A stretch of 46,070 bases of DNA from CBDUVZ01 sp965370805. Lineage in GTDB: Bacteria > Hydrothermota > Tepidihabitantia > Tepidihabitantales > Tepidihabitantaceae. This document shows positions 39,011-46,070 of the stretch, piece after piece. The stretch is taken from positions 1 to 46,070 of the forward strand of contig CBDUVZ010000009.1 in NCBI GenBank assembly GCA_965370805.1, written 5' to 3'. The position numbers were made by a program, and so were the translations under genes. The notes under the pieces are model-generated. The model was not told the origin of the DNA. It did no database searches and worked only from the letters and a program-made list of their open reading frames with translations. Every line of letters begins with the position of its first letter. Within the stretch, counting starts at the first letter, position 1.

Positions 39011-39568
39011 CTATTCCTCGCCTTCCGGGGTTTCTTCTTCCTCCGGCTCTTCCTCCAGCGGCTCGTCCGGCAGCCACTTCAGGAACTCCTCCCGGATTCG
39101 CTCCTCGTCGCCCTTCTTGTACCCGATGTGGGTATAGACAATCTCGCCGTCGGTGTTGATGAGATACGCGGTCGGCTTGATGATGATGCCGTAATCGCTC
39201 TTCACTTCATTCTGCTGGTCGAGCAGGCACGCATACGGCCACTGCTTCGATGCCACGAATGCCCTGACTTTGGCCTCATCCGCGGGCTTGTCCACCGAGA
39301 GTGCGATTATCTGCAACCCGTACGGCTCAAGTTCCTCGTACACCGGCATCAGGGCGTCAAGCTCGACAATGCAGTTCACGCACGGCAGGTCCCAGCATTC
39401 CATGTACACCGGGCCGCGCTCGAGCATCTCGAAAAGCGTATACTCGTCGCCGTTCACATCGAGCAGCGTGAAGTCAATCGCCTCCTCGTACTCCTCGGCC
39501 GCCGCCAGGCCCGGAAACCCCAGGCATCCGGCCAGGAGCACCGCAAGGACCAATCCTGTCAGTTTCAT
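39011..39568 (-). CDS. TlpA-like thioredoxin-fold lipoprotein
   Basis: The 185-residue protein starts at ATG 39568 after GGAGG. The signal peptide ends in a perfect lipobox LLAGC (C15), predicting a lipid-anchored periplasmic protein. A thioredoxin/redoxin domain follows, with FTLLDVNGDEYTL, the redox motif CVNC (63-66) in ECWDLPCVNCIVEL, IIALSVDKPADE and the cis-Pro loop IKPTAYLINTDGEIV. A Glu-rich tail of about 20 residues closes it. It is probably a thiol-disulfide reductase. It lies 90 nt downstream of the candidate selenoprotein, whose motif UPFC would be analogous. Confidence 0.88.
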   Translation of the reverse strand: MKLTGLVLAVLLAGCLGFPGLAAAEEYEEAIDFTLLDVNGDEYTLFEMLERGPVYMECWDLPCVNCIVELDALMPVYEELEPYGLQIIALSVDKPADEAKVRAFVASKQWPYACLLDQQNEVKSDYGIIIKPTAYLINTDGEIVYTHIGYKKGDEERIREEFLKWLPDEPLEEEPEEEETPEGEE

Positions 39569-39658
39569 AGTACTACCTCCATTTGTGAAAACGCGAACTG
39601 CGAACCCCAAGTGTCAAATGCACTGATTCGCCGGTCGGCAATCGTCATTCGCAACTCG

Positions 39659-40432
39659 TCAATCACTCAACCGGTATTTCACGACCGATTGCAGGACCTG
39701 CTTGGTCGCGGTGTCCTGCACAAAAGCCGCGACACCCAGCTTGTCCTGCCGCCAATCACCAAGCGCCGCCTCAAACGTGGTATCGAATTCAACCCCGTAT
39801 TCCAAGGTAACCGGGATACCCCAGGTGTCGGCAATCACATTGCGCACCACCATCCGGGCATAAGCAGTATCTCCCTGATGTATCCCCGACTCGTATGGTA
39901 TGCTATCCTCAAAAAGCACCGCCACCAGCACGAGGTTCTCCATCCGGTCAGCGGCGGTATCCTGCGGGAACAGGTGAATTCCCACACGGACTACCGGTGG
40001 CTCGATGGCCGTCACTGCCGAGTCAAGCCACATCTCCAGCACGGTCGGCTGAGCCCGCGCACCGTCAATCATGTCCCGGTACCAGTTGTAGAACGAATCC
40101 GGCTCGGTCACCTGGGGACTGCGATTCCCGTCGAAAAAGGCCCAGGGCGACACCGGCTCTTCATACCATCGCCACCGCTCATCGACCGGCTCAATCGTCA
40201 AGTCGCAGTACCGGTAGTAGCTGAAATAAACCAGCGAGTCGCCGTAAGCCTGAACCAGGCTGTCAAGAGATCGCTCCGCGACCTCACAGAATGGTCAATC
40301 CTTCTCGGTGAACAGCTCGACCAACACCACCCGGTTCGCCTCGCGGACAATCTGCGGCGCTTCCGAACAGTGCAGCGCCAACCCGGCAAGACCGGCTACT
40401 GCAACGACTGACAGTACCTTTCTATTCAACAT
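39659..40432 (-). CDS. Candidate seleno-lipoprotein with a thioredoxin-like UxxC motif (in-frame TGA)
   Basis: From ATG 40432 the minus strand reads MLNRKVLSVVAVAGLAGLAL-HC, a lipoprotein-like signal (C22, with an unusual His at -1). It continues VVLVELFTEKD, then TGA (40297-40295), then PFCEVAERSLDSL and about 200 further residues in the same frame. Omp28/TlpA-like proteins have ELFTxxxCxxC here, so the TGA replaces precisely the first Cys of CxxC (residue 46; the second is C49). The frame after TGA keeps good coding character to the stop. A hairpin follows as expected for SECIS. The gene has a strong promoter of its own. The alternatives are a nonsense mutation or a sequencing error in a Cys codon; in that case a gene finder would report only the C-terminal piece from TTG 40201. 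selA/selB/selC are not in this window. Confidence 0.7.
40260..40289 (-). promoter_or_regulatory. Candidate bacterial SECIS hairpin
   Basis: Starting 6 nt after the TGA, the minus strand can pair CTGT (40289-40286) with ACAG (40263-40260). GAGGTCG (40285-40279) pairs with CGATCTC (40273-40267), with one G-T wobble, leaving the loop CGGAG, or GGA if one more C-G pair forms. The loop begins 17-18 nt after the TGA. A short stem with G in the first two loop positions at 16-37 nt is the published bacterial SECIS consensus as I recall it. A 3-nt bulge (TTG) lies on the 3' side. Confidence 0.5.
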
Positions 40433-40440
40433 TGCAGGGA

Positions 40441-40468
40441 ATTCTAGAATCGTCGCGGGGCGTGTCAA
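40441..40468 (-). promoter_or_regulatory. Promoter of the candidate selenoprotein gene
   Basis: TTGACA (40468-40463), a 16-nt spacer and TAGAAT (40446-40441) end 8 nt before the ATG at 40432. The predicted transcript is leaderless and includes the full signal peptide, which argues against the reading frame starting only after the TGA. Confidence 0.75.
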
Positions 40469-40515
40469 GCAACCCGGAATCCCGGCCGCCGGCGGCCCGC
40501 TGCACCAGACGGTTG

Positions 40516-41280
40516 CTACCGGATCCCGGCAGCCAGGGTATCGGCCCCCGCCGGCGTGAAACTGGCGAGCAGCATCTCGGTTTCGCTTTGCGGGTCGCGC
40601 ATACCGATGAGTCGGCGTGGCTCCGCAATTTCGTACCAGAGCCGGATTTCCCTAGTCGGCGTGGTGCAAACGATCTCGCGGCACGTCACACTGCCGACGT
40701 TCGCAGCCACCTGCTTCGTACCCAGAATCTCCACGTCCACCGCAACCGTCCGGAGGTCCATCGGCAGCACCGCGGTGATACGGAAGTCGGTGCCTGAGAC
40801 GAGCGGCACTGTCCTCAGCAGAGTTCGCACCATCTCGTTATCGTATGACCGGGGTTTCAGTCTCAGCGTTGCTTCTTCGACCCCGTCGATGCTCTGCTTC
40901 CGGATGAGCGCCCTGCCGTTCTCGTACCGGGTTTCGATGTCGAACCCGGCGATATCGGTTTCCAAATTCCGGAAAGACCGCACCGGAGTCAAGTTGTCGC
41001 GCCGGAAGACCACCTGAGACGAATCGAAGAAATACCGCGGCGCGTCCACCGGTACAACAGTGTTGGTGACCACCGCGGTCGGTATCCCGAACTCTTCGTC
41101 AAAGCGCAGCACCACCGTTGAACGGTACAGTGTCGAGTCGTTCCTGACAACGTAGTAGACCGAAGTCTCGCCGTCCCGCCACGCCGGTGCATTCAGCTCC
41201 GGCATCGGGCTCTCGGGCGACGAACACGCCACAAGGAACACCAGCATCGCCACGGACATGCACTGGAAGCTGCGAATCAT
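40516..41280 (-). CDS. Lipoprotein, DUF3108-like
   Basis: The protein has about 254 residues, with an exact lipobox (FLVACSS). The body is beta-rich: WRDGETSVYYVVRNDSTLYRSTVVLRF at the start and repeated strands such as FDIETRYENGRALIRKQSIDG, the pattern of DUF3108-type periplasmic proteins whose function is unknown. ATG 41280 is chosen because it lies 6 nt from the -10 box; GTG 41283 is in frame directly before it. It ends 83 nt before the candidate selenoprotein start, and the next promoter lies between. Confidence 0.72.
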   Translation of the reverse strand: MIRSFQCMSVAMLVFLVACSSPESPMPELNAPAWRDGETSVYYVVRNDSTLYRSTVVLRFDEEFGIPTAVVTNTVVPVDAPRYFFDSSQVVFRRDNLTPVRSFRNLETDIAGFDIETRYENGRALIRKQSIDGVEEATLRLKPRSYDNEMVRTLLRTVPLVSGTDFRITAVLPMDLRTVAVDVEILGTKQVAANVGSVTCREIVCTTPTREIRLWYEIAEPRRLIGMRDPQSETEMLLASFTPAGADTLAAGIR

Positions 41281-41286
41281 CACTAG

Positions 41287-41315
41287 CTAATACACCATTG
41301 TGACGCTTCAGTCAA
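41287..41315 (-). promoter_or_regulatory. Promoter of the DUF3108-like lipoprotein gene
   Basis: TTGACT (41315-41310), a 17-nt spacer and TATTAG (41292-41287) on the minus strand end 6 nt before ATG 41280. Transcription would begin at about the start codon. Confidence 0.55.
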
Positions 41316-42330
41316 GCGAATTCGTCCGGCCGAATACCGGTGTCCGTGCGTGACGCTCAAGGTAGAACAGCAATCCCTCCATGTCCGGCGGCAACGGTGC
41401 GGAAAACTCGATGTACTTCTTGGTCCGGGGATGGTTGAAACCAAGCCGGGCCGCGTGCAGCGCCTGCCGCTTGATGACGTCCTTCATTTCCTTGAACATC
41501 GACACATGATCCCGGTGCGTGATGATGCCCGGACTGCGTCCCCCGTATTCGGGGTCCCCGACTATCGGATGACCCATATGCTGCATGTGCACCCTTATCT
41601 GGTGAGTGCGACCGGTCTTCAGCCGCAGCCTGAGGTAGGTGCAGATGTCGTAGCGCTTGAACACGCGGTAGTGGGTAACCGCTGTCTTGGCCGAGAACGG
41701 AGTCACCGCCATTCTGGTCCGGTCAATCGTGTGGCGGCCGATTGGCGCGTCAATCGTTCCCTCGTTCATCTCGAAGTCTCCCCAGGCGAAAGCTGCGTAC
41801 TCCCGAACAACGGTCCGATGCATGATCTGATGCCCCAGATTGGTGAGCGCATCGTCGGTCTTGGCGAACATCAGAAGCCCGGTGGTCTCCTTGTCCAGCC
41901 GGTGCACCACCCCGGGCCGGATCAGCGAGTCCGTCCGCAGGGGCAGAGCCTTGCAGTGGTAGAGCAGGGCATTGACCATCGTATGGCTCCGATTGCCCCG
42001 GGCCGGGTGGACGACAATGCCGGCATGCTTGTCCACGATGATGATATCGTCGTCCTCGTAGACGATGTTCAAATCGATCTGCTGGGGTTCAATCGTGAAC
42101 TCCGGCTCCTGCTTGAACTCCGCCGTGATTTCGTCCCCGGGTTTCACCCGGTAGCCGCGCTTGGTCGGACGGCCGTTGACGAGAACCATGCCGTCATCAA
42201 TCAGCCGGGCCGCTCTGGACCGTGAAACCCCGAGCCCGGAGAGAATCAGGTACTGGTCAATCCGCTTGCCCCAGAGTCGATCCGAGGCAATCCGCTCGAA
42301 TTTCTTGACTCTGACCTTGCTGTCGTTCAT
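41308..42330 (-). CDS. RluA-family 23S rRNA pseudouridine synthase (RluD-like)
   Basis: The 340-residue enzyme has an N-terminal S4 RNA-binding domain (about 20-75, LSGLGVSRSRAARLIDDGMVLVNG in pieces). The catalytic domain carries the motif HRLDKETTG with nucleophile D146. GRTHQIRVHMQHMGHPIVGD is motif III. It should convert uridines of helix 69 or a related site to pseudouridine. It is the last gene of the leftward smpB to rluD run, 28 nt after rph. Its 3' end overlaps the promoter of the lipoprotein gene downstream. Confidence 0.92.
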   Translation of the reverse strand: MNDSKVRVKKFERIASDRLWGKRIDQYLILSGLGVSRSRAARLIDDGMVLVNGRPTKRGYRVKPGDEITAEFKQEPEFTIEPQQIDLNIVYEDDDIIIVDKHAGIVVHPARGNRSHTMVNALLYHCKALPLRTDSLIRPGVVHRLDKETTGLLMFAKTDDALTNLGHQIMHRTVVREYAAFAWGDFEMNEGTIDAPIGRHTIDRTRMAVTPFSAKTAVTHYRVFKRYDICTYLRLRLKTGRTHQIRVHMQHMGHPIVGDPEYGGRSPGIITHRDHVSMFKEMKDVIKRQALHAARLGFNHPRTKKYIEFSAPLPPDMEGLLFYLERHARTPVFGRTNSLD

Positions 42331-42358
42331 TGCAGTCGGGCGACGTCCGGCGGCATGG

Positions 42359-43096
42359 TCATCCGCGGGCGCGCAGTGCCGCGTGCTGAAGCCGGATCAG
42401 TTCGCCGACCCCGCCTGCCGCCAGGGCGTGCAGTTGCTGGAGTTCCTCGATAGTGAACGGCATCCCCTCGGCCGTGGCCTGAATCTCGACAATCCGTCCG
42501 CTCTCGGTAAGCGCGAGATTCATATCAACCTCGGCTCGCGAATCCTCTTCGTAGGCCAAGTCCAGCAGCAACTCGCCATCGACTTTCCCCACACTCGTCG
42601 CCGCGACGTACTCGATAATCGGGTCGTGTCCGAGGTCACCTCTTTTCAGGAGCCGGTCGACCGCCTGCCTCAGGGCGCAGAAGCCACCGGTCACTGCCAG
42701 GGTTCTTGTTCCGCCGTCCGCCTGAATCACGTCGCAGTCGACGATAATCTGGCGCTCCCCCAGCGCCGACAGGTCAACGACCGCGCGCAACGACCGGCCG
42801 ATGAGTCGCTTGATCTCCTGCGTGCGTCCCCGCGGCCGGCCGGTCTCACGTGGCACCCGCGTGTGGGTCGAACGGGGAAGAAGGCCGTATTCGGCCGTGA
42901 TCCAGCCCTGACCGCTGCCCGCCAGGAACGGCGGCACCTTGGCCTCAACCGATGCCGCGCAGAGCACTCTCGTATCTCCCGCGCTGACCAGGCACGACCC
43001 CTCGGCATGGGCAAGATACCCGAGTTCCAGACTGACCGGTCGCAACTCACCCGGGTTCCGTCCATCCTTCCTCCCGGTCGAACCGCTGCCGGTCAC
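42359..43096 (-). CDS. rph: Ribonuclease PH
   Basis: This 245-residue phosphorolytic 3' exoribonuclease trims tRNA precursors. It shows the full family pattern: GSCLVSAGDTRVLCAASVE, WITAEYGLLPRSTHTR, RPRGRTQEIKRLIGRSLRAVVD, DCDVIQADGGTRTLAVTGGF and VDMNLALTESGRIVEIQATAEG. Since tRNA-Asp here lacks an encoded CCA, 3' trimming by this enzyme before CCA addition fits. Its ATG overlaps the murI stop by 4 nt, so the two are coupled. Confidence 0.96.
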   Translation of the reverse strand: MTGSGSTGRKDGRNPGELRPVSLELGYLAHAEGSCLVSAGDTRVLCAASVEAKVPPFLAGSGQGWITAEYGLLPRSTHTRVPRETGRPRGRTQEIKRLIGRSLRAVVDLSALGERQIIVDCDVIQADGGTRTLAVTGGFCALRQAVDRLLKRGDLGHDPIIEYVAATSVGKVDGELLLDLAYEEDSRAEVDMNLALTESGRIVEIQATAEGMPFTIEELQQLHALAAGGVGELIRLQHAALRARG

Positions 43097-43923
43097 ATGC
43101 CACCTCCCGCCACTGACGCACGGATTACCTCTCCCAACGGCATACCGAGGAACCTCGCGCCGACCGCCTCGAAATTGGGCGTCAGGTCGGAAAGATAGAA
43201 TCGGCGCTGCGGCGGGCCGTCGGGGTTCACCAGTCCCTCCCTCTCCAGAAGCTCTGCTGCCGCCACGGCGGTCTCCTTCGAAGAATCAACCAGCCGGACG
43301 CCGGGCCCCAGGACCCGACGGATGACCGGTACGAGGAGCGGGAAATGAGTACACCCGAGAAGCAAAGCGTCAACACCTTCTCCGGCAAGGTCCGCGAGAT
43401 ACCTTTGCGCTACGAGCTCGGCCACTTCGCCATCCAGCCAGCCTTCCTCGGCCAGCGGCACGAAAAGCGGAGTGGGCTTTGCCAGTATCTCGATGTCGGC
43501 CCGCACCGCCCTGATTGCCCGTTCGTAGGCCGCGGAGCCGATAGTCGCACCGGTACCGATAACGGCAACCCGGTTGGTCCGGGTGGCTGCAACCAGAGCA
43601 CGCGCACCGGGTTCGATTACCCCGAGGACCGGCACATTCATCCGCTTGACAAGCTCGGGCATGGCAACCGAAGAAGCGGAATGGCAGGCCACGACAATCA
43701 TTTTCACCCCGCGACCAATCAGGAATCCGGCATCCTGTATTGCGAACCTGGTTATCGTCTCCGCCGACTTCGTACCATACGGAACCCGCGCCGTATCCCC
43801 GAAATAGACGATGCTCTCGTTCGGAAGACGCTCAAGCAAGGCTCTCACTACCGTTAGCCCTCCGATTCCGGAATCAAAAATGCCAATCGGCGCAGCCGGG
43901 TCAGTACATTCGGTATTCGTCAT
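43093..43923 (-). CDS. murI: Glutamate racemase
   Basis: The protein has about 276 residues. It makes D-glutamate for peptidoglycan. IGIFDSGIGGLTVVRAL (D17, S18), YFGDTARVPYG and the two catalytic Cys contexts are present: VVACHSASS (C80) and GCTHFPLL (C191). The first context is normally ACNTAS; here Asn-Thr is His-Ser, a variant to note. ATG 43923 is preferred; an in-frame TTG at 43953 would add ten residues encoded by repeat-like DNA. The gene lies 51 nt after the amidase gene and overlaps rph. Confidence 0.93.
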   Translation of the reverse strand: MTNTECTDPAAPIGIFDSGIGGLTVVRALLERLPNESIVYFGDTARVPYGTKSAETITRFAIQDAGFLIGRGVKMIVVACHSASSVAMPELVKRMNVPVLGVIEPGARALVAATRTNRVAVIGTGATIGSAAYERAIRAVRADIEILAKPTPLFVPLAEEGWLDGEVAELVAQRYLADLAGEGVDALLLGCTHFPLLVPVIRRVLGPGVRLVDSSKETAVAAAELLEREGLVNPDGPPQRRFYLSDLTPNFEAVGARFLGMPLGEVIRASVAGGGM

Positions 43924-43974
43924 TGAGCCATCCGCCAGCGCTTTCCGCTCCAATCATCGCTTGGTCATTTCCTT

Positions 43975-45426
43975 CTACGTGCCGTTAATCCGCCGCTCGT
44001 ACGCCCTGACGAACTCGACGATTCCCCGGCAGATCCCTTCGGCCAGCCGCTCGCGGTGGTTGGGATTACGCAGCAGCTTCTCTTCACTCCGGTTGCTCAG
44101 GAAACCGCACTCAACCAGCACCGCGGGCATGTAGTTGTTGCGCAGCACGAAGAAGTTGGCCTGGCGCACACCCCGGTTCTTGATCCGGGCGTGCGGGACG
44201 GTCTTCTCCTGGATCAGTGCTGCCAGTTCACTCGATTCGGTAAGGAATTCGTTCTGAGCGAGATCGGCCAGTATGAGTTCCAGCTCGTCTCCCATGCCCG
44301 TCGAGTCTGTGCGCTCGAATTCCAGTGCTGCATTCTCCCGCGCCGCCACCGCGCGTTCCCAGTCGGTCTTAGCCTCGGACAGGAAATACGTCTCGAAGCC
44401 GCACGCCTGCCGGTTCGGGGCGGCATTGGCATGGATCGAGACAAAAACGTCGGCTCTGCTGCTATTGGCGAATTCCGACCGGTCGGAAAGCGAAACGTAT
44501 TCGTCCTTGCTGCGCGTAAGCAGGACCTCGAATCCCTGGGCTTCGAGCTTCTTCTTCAGCCGCAACGTCACGTCCAGCACAATCGTCTTCTCCAGCGTCC
44601 CGACCCGGCCGACAGCACCAGGGTCCTTCCCGCCGTGGCCCGGGTCAAGAACCAGTCGTTGAATGCGGCGCTCCGGTCTGGGCCATATCTTGACGGCAAC
44701 GCCGCAGGATTCATCCACCGCCACGGCCGTAGCCGGTTTGCGGAACATGAAGTGAATCACCGTTGCGGCATCGCCGGCCGCCCTGGTCGCCTGAGCGACA
44801 CGACAGTGCCCCACCAAGCCATTGGCAGCCAGTACCGGAACCTGGCTGAACTGCTGCACCAGGGTTGAGTCACACCTCGCGCCGACCACCAGCCGGTACT
44901 CAAGGCTGGACCGGGCCTCGCCGATCCACAGTAGTGAATCGCCGGTTGCCGCGACAAGCCGCACAACCGCGGTGTCGCCTGCGCTCTCTACCGCAACACA
45001 CGTCAGAACCGGGACTGCCGCAGACAGTCCTGGAAACAGATCGCCCAGTCCCAGTACGGGAAGATACAACTGGTCACCTTCCACAATCGACGCCAGCGGG
45101 AGTTCGAACTCCTCCTCGACACAGCGCACCAGTGCGCTGTCGGCCCAGAACACGTATTCCCGCTCGGGCATCAGCGAATCCCCGGGCATCAGGACCACGA
45201 ACCGGTCGCGCACCCGCCAGAACTTGCCGCCGAGCGCCTCGACCAGCCGGGACAGCGGGACATACTCGGCCCCTGCCCGGTTGCGCACCGGAATATCTTC
45301 GCCGGCGACCGGCACACTGCGGGCGAACCCGGCGGCAGGCAACGTACTGAGCACAAAGACGACCAGTGCCGTGCGGATTCCCCGACCACGTCGTTTCCGC
45401 CCTGGCACCGTACCGTCTTCTACCAT
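43975..45426 (-). CDS. N-acetylmuramoyl-L-alanine amidase (Amidase_3, exported)
   Basis: This 483-residue zinc amidase cleaves the peptide stem from peptidoglycan. A twin-basic signal region (RKRRGRGIRTALVVFVLSTLPAAGFA) precedes two beta-rich modules (about 38-250, copper-amine-oxidase-N/AMIN-like). The catalytic domain starts at RLVLDPGHGGKDPGA. Zinc and catalytic residues are H264, E279 (TLEK), H332 (SIHAN) and E439 (VECGF). A helical insert at about 345-415 (EAKTDWERAVAARENAALEF) resembles the autoinhibitory helix seen in AmiB/AmiC types. Its start overlaps the smpB stop by 7 nt. Confidence 0.93.
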   Translation of the reverse strand: MVEDGTVPGRKRRGRGIRTALVVFVLSTLPAAGFARSVPVAGEDIPVRNRAGAEYVPLSRLVEALGGKFWRVRDRFVVLMPGDSLMPEREYVFWADSALVRCVEEEFELPLASIVEGDQLYLPVLGLGDLFPGLSAAVPVLTCVAVESAGDTAVVRLVAATGDSLLWIGEARSSLEYRLVVGARCDSTLVQQFSQVPVLAANGLVGHCRVAQATRAAGDAATVIHFMFRKPATAVAVDESCGVAVKIWPRPERRIQRLVLDPGHGGKDPGAVGRVGTLEKTIVLDVTLRLKKKLEAQGFEVLLTRSKDEYVSLSDRSEFANSSRADVFVSIHANAAPNRQACGFETYFLSEAKTDWERAVAARENAALEFERTDSTGMGDELELILADLAQNEFLTESSELAALIQEKTVPHARIKNRGVRQANFFVLRNNYMPAVLVECGFLSNRSEEKLLRNPNHRERLAEGICRGIVEFVRAYERRINGT

Positions 45427-45863
45427 TTCCGCTCCAGTTGATCATCCCGTTCCATCGCACGTTTCTTGAGTTCCTCGCGCCGGTCAATCGTCTTCTTTCC
45501 ACGACACAGGGCCAACTCGACTTTGGCAAGACCCCGCCGGTTGAAGTATATCCGCAACGGCACAAGTGTGAGTCCACGAAGTGTCGTCTTCCCGAACAGC
45601 CGTCTTATTTCAGATCGATGCAGCAGGAGCTTGCGCTTGCGTCCGGGCTCCCGGTTGTAGATATTGCCCTGCTCATAGGGCGAGATGGTCACGTTGTGGA
45701 GAAACACCTCGTCGTTCTCGACCCGGGCGTATCCTTCGTCCAGCGATACTTTGCCGGTACGTAGCGACTTGACTTCCGTGCCGGCGAGTTCGATTCCGGC
45801 CTCCAGTTTCTCGATAATGGAAAAATCCCTCAGGGCCTTCCGGTTGGTGGCGACCGACCTCAC
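45420..45863 (-). CDS. smpB: SsrA-binding protein SmpB
   Basis: The 147-residue protein delivers tmRNA to stalled ribosomes. Family landmarks are the N-terminal strand IEKLEAGIELAGTEVKSLRTGKVSL, EVFLHNVTISPYEQGN, REPGRKRKLLLHRSEI, GLTLVPLRIYFNRRGLAKVELALCRGKK and the basic C-terminal tail. It starts at GTG 45863, only 6 nt after a TATAAT box, so the message is probably leaderless. It heads a five-gene leftward operon with amidase, murI, rph and rluD. Confidence 0.96.
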   Translation of the reverse strand: MRSVATNRKALRDFSIIEKLEAGIELAGTEVKSLRTGKVSLDEGYARVENDEVFLHNVTISPYEQGNIYNREPGRKRKLLLHRSEIRRLFGKTTLRGLTLVPLRIYFNRRGLAKVELALCRGKKTIDRREELKKRAMERDDQLERKW

Positions 45864-45869
45864 GGCACG

Positions 45870-45897
45870 ATTATACGTCGCCGGAAGGATCAGTCAA
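45870..45897 (-). promoter_or_regulatory. Promoter of the smpB operon
   Basis: TTGACT (45897-45892), a 16-nt spacer and TATAAT (45875-45870) on the minus strand end 6 nt before the GTG start codon. Confidence 0.8.
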
Positions 45898-45916
45898 CGA
45901 CTCGTAGTGGAAAACG

Positions 45917-45952
45917 GCAGCCGGCCGACCCGATTTCGTGTCGGCCGGCTGC
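45917..45952 (-). terminator. Intrinsic terminator of the right-edge gene
   Basis: GCAGCCGGCCGAC and GTCGGCCGGCTGC form a 13-bp perfect stem with a 10-nt loop. On the minus strand it is followed by CG and TTTT, the layout of a rho-independent terminator between the right-edge gene and the smpB promoter. Confidence 0.75.
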
Positions 45953-45983
45953 CCGGTCAGACTCAACTGAGAAGAACTGCTGC

Positions 45984-46070
45984 CTAGACCCGTACCAGAC
46001 CGTCGTCAGTGGGCGGCAACGGACCGGGCTTCGGCGGTATCGGTATCCCGTCGTTCCCACCATCCGCCAG
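45984..46070 (-). CDS. C-terminal end of a protein cut by the right edge
   Basis: The minus-strand frame from the window edge to TAG (45986-45984) gives a Pro/Gly-rich tail: LADGGNDGIPIPPKPGPLPP, then TDDGLVRV. It ends 32 nt before a good intrinsic terminator, which supports a real gene end. Nothing can be said of its function. Confidence 0.5.
   Translation of the reverse strand: MADGGNDGIPIPPKPGPLPPTDDGLVRV

Noticed and set aside
39659..40201. The C-terminal piece from TTG 40201 as a complete gene
   Set aside because: It lacks a signal peptide and ribosome binding site and begins in mid-fold, while the upstream part in the same frame has a promoter, a lipoprotein signal and the conserved ELFT motif; the longer frame with TGA is a better model.

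Overview
The window reads as about 46 kb of a high-GC, Gram-negative chromosome from an uncultured anaerobe. Outer-membrane beta-barrels, a TonB-type receptor with a DUF4249 partner, lipoproteins, oxygen-labile class I fumarase, and a tRNA gene without an encoded CCA point to the FCB/candidate-phylum side of Bacteria. WOR-3/Stahlbacteria is my best guess from gene content and the many short intergenic repeats, but no rRNA or phylogenetic marker here settles it.

Layout. 1-1083: start of a signal-peptide gene running off the left edge, then a degenerate 12-bp-period array. 1084-7006: stand-alone AICAR transformylase, a truncated flavin reductase, TonB-type receptor plus DUF4249 protein, and an SBBP beta-propeller protein. 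7017-8808: HicBA, a second HicB with only a hicA remnant, and an MNT/HEPN pair. 8959-14301: tRNA-Asp, secreted proteins of unknown role, a PDZ lipoprotein and a methyltransferase. 14826-19108: SPFH protein, a PD-(D/E)xK-like gene lying between two SPFH gene tails, LVIVD-repeat and coiled-coil proteins. 19109-20849: arrays, a hairpin cluster, a second MNT/HEPN pair and an orphan BrnA/CopG-like protein. 20923-26336: fumarate reductase-like flavoprotein and Fe-S subunits, class I fumarase beta and alpha, an MBL hydrolase and ribosomal protein L27. 26529-34036: a probable defence island, with an AlbA_2/ATPase protein and a 1769-residue nuclease-NACHT-HEAT protein that share a duplicated promoter-leader. 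34037-35733: heptamer and 12-bp arrays, then lipA carrying an in-frame repeat-derived insert. 36096-40432: an extracytoplasmic redox cluster. 40516-46070: a lipoprotein, then smpB, amidase, murI, rph and rluD in one leftward operon.

The most interesting object is the first gene of the redox cluster, complement(39659..40432). Its frame is open over 257 codons except for one TGA, placed exactly where a thioredoxin-like CxxC motif needs its first cysteine (UPFC). A hairpin with a GGA/CGGAG loop follows 17-18 nt downstream, as expected for a bacterial SECIS. It has a strong promoter of its own. It is followed by a TlpA-like lipoprotein, a beta-barrel, a 37-residue membrane peptide and a NapH-like polyferredoxin. 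I read this as a candidate seleno-lipoprotein redox relay at the envelope. A nonsense mutation is the main alternative.

Two window-wide patterns stand out. (1) Promoters of the form TTGACN-16-TANNNT recur, and many end only 6-10 nt before a start codon, so leaderless mRNAs look common. (2) Short repeats are dense: at least three, probably four, distinct 12-bp-period arrays, heptamer arrays, and palindromic interspersed repeats. Some repeats have entered coding frames (lipA, the Fe-S subunit N-terminus, the left-edge secreted protein).
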